From NCBI GenBank assembly GCA_023393115.1, contig JAEWMS010000055.1:1-64000 (forward strand): 64,000 nucleotides of DNA. Direction: 5' to 3'. A program made the position numbers and the translations under genes. The notes below the pieces were generated by a model, which saw only the letters and a list, made by a program, of their open reading frames with translations, searched no databases and was not told the DNA's origin. Shown in pieces: positions 60,492 to 64,000 of this stretch; position 1 is the stretch's first letter, and each line of letters opens with the position of its first letter. Source of the DNA: Bacillota bacterium (GTDB taxonomy: Bacteria > Bacillota > Clostridia > Acetivibrionales > DSM-1351).

Positions 60492-61371
60492 CTCTTCCGG
60501 TTACTCCAGGCCGCAGCCTGTACAAGGGCCCTCCGGCGAAAGTGCCGTCACTGAAATACCCTGTTATAATATTTTCAGCGTTTTCTGCTGCAGAAGTGAC
60601 ATATAGTTCTTCCAGGCCCTTTCCGCCGAACATTACACTTGAAGGCTGCTTGGCCGGCAAAGGGTATTCCGATACTATACGGCCTGACGGGTCTATTCTT
60701 CTGACGCAGCCTCCATCCCAGAATGCTGCCCAGACATGATCCTGGGAATCAAGCGTGATTCCGTCAGGGGACCCCAACCCGGCATCCCCCTGAAAATAGA
60801 TTTCAGGGCTGCTTATCTCCCCAGTTTCATGGTCATATTTATATTTTGTAATTCTGTGAATGGTGCTATCAGTATGAAAAAAATATTCTTGATCCAGTGA
60901 GAAGGTCATTCCGTTTGAGCAATGCAGCCCAGTCAAAACAATTTCAGGCTTTTTACCTTTTTCAAGCCTGTATAGGGTTCCGACCTTGAAGTCAGGCCTT
61001 ATGAGCGTTCCTGCAAAAATCCGTCCTTCAGGGTCAACAGTTATGTCATTGAACATTTCATTTTCTCCCAAAGGAATTTCAAAAAGGAGTTCTGCATCTT
61101 TCTCAGGATATCCTTCAGAATTTAAATTCTGTAAAAACACTCCCTTATCGGTACACAAAACCATGTTCCCTGTACGGGTAAATGCGAATCCCCCAACCTG
61201 GAGGTTCCCATTCCAAAATACAGTGCTGTTTCTCTTAACAGGATCAAAAACCCATATCCTCCTGTTATAGATGTCAGTCCAGAAAAGCTTAAGTTTTTGC
61301 GAATTCCATACAGGTCCTTCACCAAGATGGCATATTCCCTTATGAATGGTTTCAATATTATTTATTCCCAT
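60469..61371 (-). CDS. SMP-30/gluconolactonase family protein
   Basis: A 300-residue six-bladed beta-propeller lactonase. The metal ligands are visible: E18 (GEGPVW), N108 (MFNDI), N153 (CSNGM) and D203 (SPDGIT). It should hydrolyse a sugar lactone such as gluconolactone or xylonolactone. It is a single gene. Its 3' end overlaps a terminator hairpin, and an AT-rich palindromic region stands upstream. Confidence 0.88.
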   Translation of the reverse strand: MGINNIETIHKGICHLGEGPVWNSQKLKLFWTDIYNRRIWVFDPVKRNSTVFWNGNLQVGGFAFTRTGNMVLCTDKGVFLQNLNSEGYPEKDAELLFEIPLGENEMFNDITVDPEGRIFAGTLIRPDFKVGTLYRLEKGKKPEIVLTGLHCSNGMTFSLDQEYFFHTDSTIHRITKYKYDHETGEISSPEIYFQGDAGLGSPDGITLDSQDHVWAAFWDGGCVRRIDPSGRIVSEYPLPAKQPSSVMFGGKGLEELYVTSAAENAENIITGYFSDGTFAGGPLYRLRPGVTGREEWLADF

Positions 61372-61400
61372 TTTTTACCCTCTCCAGGATAGTCAATTTA

Positions 61401-61461
61401 ATACTTATAGTATTATTAGTATAATTAGTATTACTAGAATTACTAGTATTACTATAAGTAT
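61401..61461. repeat. AT-rich palindromic microrepeat upstream of the SMP-30 gene
   Basis: ATACTTATAGTA (61401-61412) and TACTATAAGTAT (61450-61461) are perfect inverted repeats; between them TAGTATTA/TTACTAG-like units are repeated in both orientations. It may be a regulator-binding region or a slippage-made repeat. Confidence 0.6.
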
Positions 61462-61508
61462 ATACTACAACATACGGGATAATTTTTAAAGTAAATTACA
61501 TGCGAGCA

Positions 61509-62984
61509 TCAGCCCTTTAACAATCTTTTCATTATTTTTCCGGTACTGTTTTTAGGTAATTCGGATATAAATTCTATTTCTCTTGGAAGCTTGTAAATAG
61601 CCAGCCTTTCCTTCAGATAGCGGAGAAGTTCCTTTGAAGTACATTCTTCACCTTCCTTGAGCACTACATAGGCTTTAACATATTCACCCCTGAGCTTGTC
61701 GTCCACACCTATAACTGCCGTCTCCTTAACCTTTGAATACTGGTAGATTACTTCTTCAACTTCTCTTGGATAAACATTCAGGCCCCCGACGATGACCATA
61801 TCCTTTTTCCTGTCGACAATATAAATATACCCCTCATCATCCATCCTGGCCATATCTCCGGTTAGCAGCCATCCATCAACAAGGGTTTTGCGGGTCTCCT
61901 CCTCCTGTTTGTAATAGCCAAGCATTACATTATCTCCTTTGACAGCAAGCTCACCCACCTCACCGGTAGAAACCTCAACCTTATTATCGTCAACTATTTT
62001 ACACTGTAGGTATGGGAGCGGTAATCCTATGGAACCTTCCTTTTGAACCCCGTCAAGGGGATTAAAGCTTACAGCCGGAGAGGCCTCAGTCAAACCATAA
62101 CCCTCTACTACGGGTAGTTTCAGTACCTCTTTTGCCTGTCGGAAAATTTCAACAGGGAGAGCTGCTCCTCCTGATACGGCCAAACGTAAATCTGGAAACC
62201 CTATATTACTTTTACCCGCCTCAAGCAAAACAACATACATGGCGGGAACACCCATAAATACTGTAATTTTCTCCCTTATAAGAGTTTCTACCACCTCTTT
62301 TGGCTGAAAACTTTCCATGATGATAACAGTTGCTCCCGACCAAAGAGGCATTAATACACAGGCTGTAAATGCAAAAACATGAAACATGGGAAGTACACAC
62401 ATATAGTTGTCTTCCGGTAAGCCTTTTAGTCCAAGCCTGCACTGTTCGGCATTGAAAACAAGATTCTTGTGTGTGAGCATTGCTGCCTTTTGTCTACCTG
62501 TAGTACCCGAGGTATACAGGAAAGTGGATATTGCATTCTCGTCAGTAGCATCTACAAACTTTTTATTTGAAAGTTCACAAACCTCCTGTTTTACTTGTTC
62601 ATCAAGTACAATTACATCTATATTCAACGCATTTTGAATGGCTTCTTTTGTAAGTTTGGCCTTTTGTAAAATGAGAGGATGGATTATCATGATTTTTGCT
62701 TCGGAATCCTTAATAAGATAAGCAATTTCCTCCATTGTCAGGAGTAGATTAATTGGGACAATTATTCCACCGTTTCTGACAACACCAAAATAGGAATAAA
62801 TGAATTCCGGCGAATTAATACTGCTTAGAATAACACGTTCTCCAGTCATCAGTCCTAATTTTTTGAAATAATTAGCGTAGCCGGTAACATTTTCGTCAAG
62901 CTCCCCGTAGGTTATGTTACTATCCTTAAATTTAATCGCAGTTGCATCCGAATTGAAGACATTCTTATATATGGTACCTACCAT
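61509..62984 (-). CDS. acyl-CoA synthetase (AMP-forming), long-chain fatty-acid type
   Basis: A 491-residue ANL-superfamily enzyme that activates carboxylic acids with ATP and CoA. The motifs are YTSGTTGRQKAAMLTH (P-loop), VEGYGLTEASP, GWLLTGDMARMDDEGYIYIVDRKK (hinge Asp/Arg), GLNVYPREVEE and the catalytic Lys in NSTGKIMKRLL. By overall layout it resembles long-chain fatty acid-CoA ligases. An AGGAGGG site precedes the ATG. Substrate length cannot be read. Confidence 0.9.
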   Translation of the reverse strand: MVGTIYKNVFNSDATAIKFKDSNITYGELDENVTGYANYFKKLGLMTGERVILSSINSPEFIYSYFGVVRNGGIIVPINLLLTMEEIAYLIKDSEAKIMIIHPLILQKAKLTKEAIQNALNIDVIVLDEQVKQEVCELSNKKFVDATDENAISTFLYTSGTTGRQKAAMLTHKNLVFNAEQCRLGLKGLPEDNYMCVLPMFHVFAFTACVLMPLWSGATVIIMESFQPKEVVETLIREKITVFMGVPAMYVVLLEAGKSNIGFPDLRLAVSGGAALPVEIFRQAKEVLKLPVVEGYGLTEASPAVSFNPLDGVQKEGSIGLPLPYLQCKIVDDNKVEVSTGEVGELAVKGDNVMLGYYKQEEETRKTLVDGWLLTGDMARMDDEGYIYIVDRKKDMVIVGGLNVYPREVEEVIYQYSKVKETAVIGVDDKLRGEYVKAYVVLKEGEECTSKELLRYLKERLAIYKLPREIEFISELPKNSTGKIMKRLLKG

Positions 62985-63074
62985 ATAGACCCTCCTTATA
63001 AGTGTTATTTTATTATCACGTTTTATGACCTGATAATATTTATAATTATATTATAATCTCCTTCATTTGAAAAG

Positions 63075-63128
63075 AAAAAAAAGAACTACCTCTCAATAGA
63101 ATTATATTTCTATTTTGAGATAGCTCCT
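63075..63128 (-). terminator. intrinsic terminator after gltD
   Basis: On the minus strand AGCTATCTCAAAATAGAA pairs with TTCTATTGAGAGGTAGTT (imperfect), followed by eight T. It lies just beyond the gltD stop codon. Confidence 0.75.
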
Positions 63129-63143
63129 TCTTTTTATTATTTA

Positions 63144-64000
63144 TTATCCCTTTAACACAGTCTTTCCCATTAGGAATGTGTCAACTTCTCTTGCTGCCAG
63201 CTTCCCTTCCTGAATAGCCCAGACTACAAGGCTCTGACCTCTTCTCATGTCTCCCGCGGTAAATACCTTGTCAACATTAGTCTGAAAATCTTCATATTCT
63301 GCTTTTATATTGCTTCTGGGATCTCTTTCAAGCTTCAGCTCGTATGGTATGGTATCTTCGGGACCTAAGAAACCCATTGCCAGAAGTATCAAATCGGCTT
63401 TCCATACCTTTTCACTGCCTGGTACAGGCTGTGGACCGAATCTTCCCTGTGCGTCCTTACCCCAGGTAACTTCAACAGTATGAACCTCTGTAACCTCGCC
63501 CTTATCATTACCAACTATTTTGGTAGTATTAATGAGATAATTTCTCGGGTCCTTACCTGCAACAGCAATAGCTTCCTGCTGTCCGTAGTCAACCTTCAGC
63601 TTTTTGGGCCATTCGGGCCAAGGATTTGACCTGGATTCCCTTTCCTTTGGAGGCTCAGGCATTATTTCGAACTGATAAACACTCTTACAGCCATGTCTTA
63701 AGGATGTAGCCACGCAGTCTGTTCCGGTATCGCCACCGCCAATGATTATTACATTTTTATCTTTGGCACTGATGTAATTGCCGTCCTGGTGTTTTGAATC
63801 CAGAAGACTCTTTGTGTTTGCCTTAAGGAAGTCAACTGCATAGTATATTCCCTTAAGGTCACTGCCTGGAACATTAAGTCCCCTTGCCTTTGTAGCTCCT
63901 CCGCAGAGAACAACCGCATCATAGCTATCTACCAGCTCCTGAGCACTGATATCCTTACCAACCTCAGTATTAAGAACAAACTTGATTCCTGCTTGTTTCA
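63144..64000 (-). CDS. gltD: glutamate synthase (NADPH) small subunit, 5' part beyond window
   Basis: The reading frame runs off the right edge; 284 C-terminal residues are seen. The NADPH-binding motif GGGDTGTDCVATSLRHGC and the FAD-binding segment KVFTAGDMRRGQSLVVWAI are diagnostic of GltD. With the large subunit it makes glutamate from glutamine and 2-oxoglutarate; GltD delivers electrons from NADPH. Upstream in the frame SYDAVVLCGGATKARGLNVP is the first dinucleotide-site strand region. The ATG near 63713 is internal, not the start. Confidence 0.93.
   Translation of the reverse strand, partial: KQAGIKFVLNTEVGKDISAQELVDSYDAVVLCGGATKARGLNVPGSDLKGIYYAVDFLKANTKSLLDSKHQDGNYISAKDKNVIIIGGGDTGTDCVATSLRHGCKSVYQFEIMPEPPKERESRSNPWPEWPKKLKVDYGQQEAIAVAGKDPRNYLINTTKIVGNDKGEVTEVHTVEVTWGKDAQGRFGPQPVPGSEKVWKADLILLAMGFLGPEDTIPYELKLERDPRSNIKAEYEDFQTNVDKVFTAGDMRRGQSLVVWAIQEGKLAAREVDTFLMGKTVLKG

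Overview
The window reads as chromosomal DNA of a low-GC, spore-forming, anaerobic member of the Clostridia. The evidence is AT-rich intergenic DNA, strong AGGAGG-type ribosome-binding sites, a Tlp spore protein, a 2-hydroxyacyl-CoA dehydratase/double-cubane type enzyme, bacteriohemerythrins and a fermentative lactate dehydrogenase. The gene style resembles the Ruminiclostridium (Clostridium cellulolyticum) group, but that placement is impression, not proof. No rRNA, tRNA, CRISPR array, prophage or transposase gene was seen.

Layout. 0.3-9.7 kb: housekeeping and signalling genes (bacteriohemerythrin, diguanylate cyclase, L-lactate dehydrogenase, glycerol-1-phosphate dehydrogenase-like protein with a HAD phosphatase, DEAD-box helicase, chemotaxis receptor with a decayed relic of a second receptor, nitroreductase). 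9.8-20.9 kb: a seven-gene exopolysaccharide operon on the minus strand with a BcsA-like synthase lacking PilZ, a BcsB-like partner, a deacetylase-like protein, two GT-C membrane glycosyltransferases, a thioredoxin-GH8 fusion, and a degenerate GGDEF protein that keeps a perfectly placed I-site. It resembles the c-di-GMP-controlled Pss system of Listeria. 21-30 kb: a second hemerythrin protein, hydrolases, two adjacent families of unknown function, spore protein Tlp, a candidate small RNA and an acyltransferase pair. 29.5-33 kb: two ArsA-like ATPases and a small protein, apparently controlled by an upstream MarR regulator through shared palindromes; next to it lies a 264-bp MITE-like palindrome. 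33-38 kb: an ABC-2 exporter with two serine hydrolases. 38-41 kb: double-cubane protein, its activator and a QueT transporter behind a pseudoknot-plus-terminator leader. 41-45 kb: gpsA, an AraC regulator and a permease.

The most notable region is 45.2-58.4 kb. Read right to left it encodes a radical SAM/SPASM peptide maturase, a PqqD-like leader-binding protein, a 45-residue precursor too short for routine gene calling, two ABC exporter half-subunits and a translationally coupled HExxH metallopeptidase. The precursor C-terminus carries back-to-back Trp-X-X units, WLQ-WIQ-WIR-WRQ plus a final WLE. No Cys lies in that core. This suggests a tryptophan-rich cyclophane (triceptide-like) RiPP whose leader may be removed by the metallopeptidase. 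Immediately downstream, probably with its own promoter, lie a carbohydrate-type ABC importer, an HlyD-like adaptor, a MacB-like membrane protein and a solute-binding lipoprotein with an extra N-terminal propeller-like domain; none has an ATPase gene nearby.

58.9-64 kb returns to ordinary genes: a GT-C membrane protein, an SMP-30 family lactonase, an acyl-CoA synthetase, and glutamate synthase small subunit running off the right edge. All functional calls rest on motif reading by eye; no database search was run.
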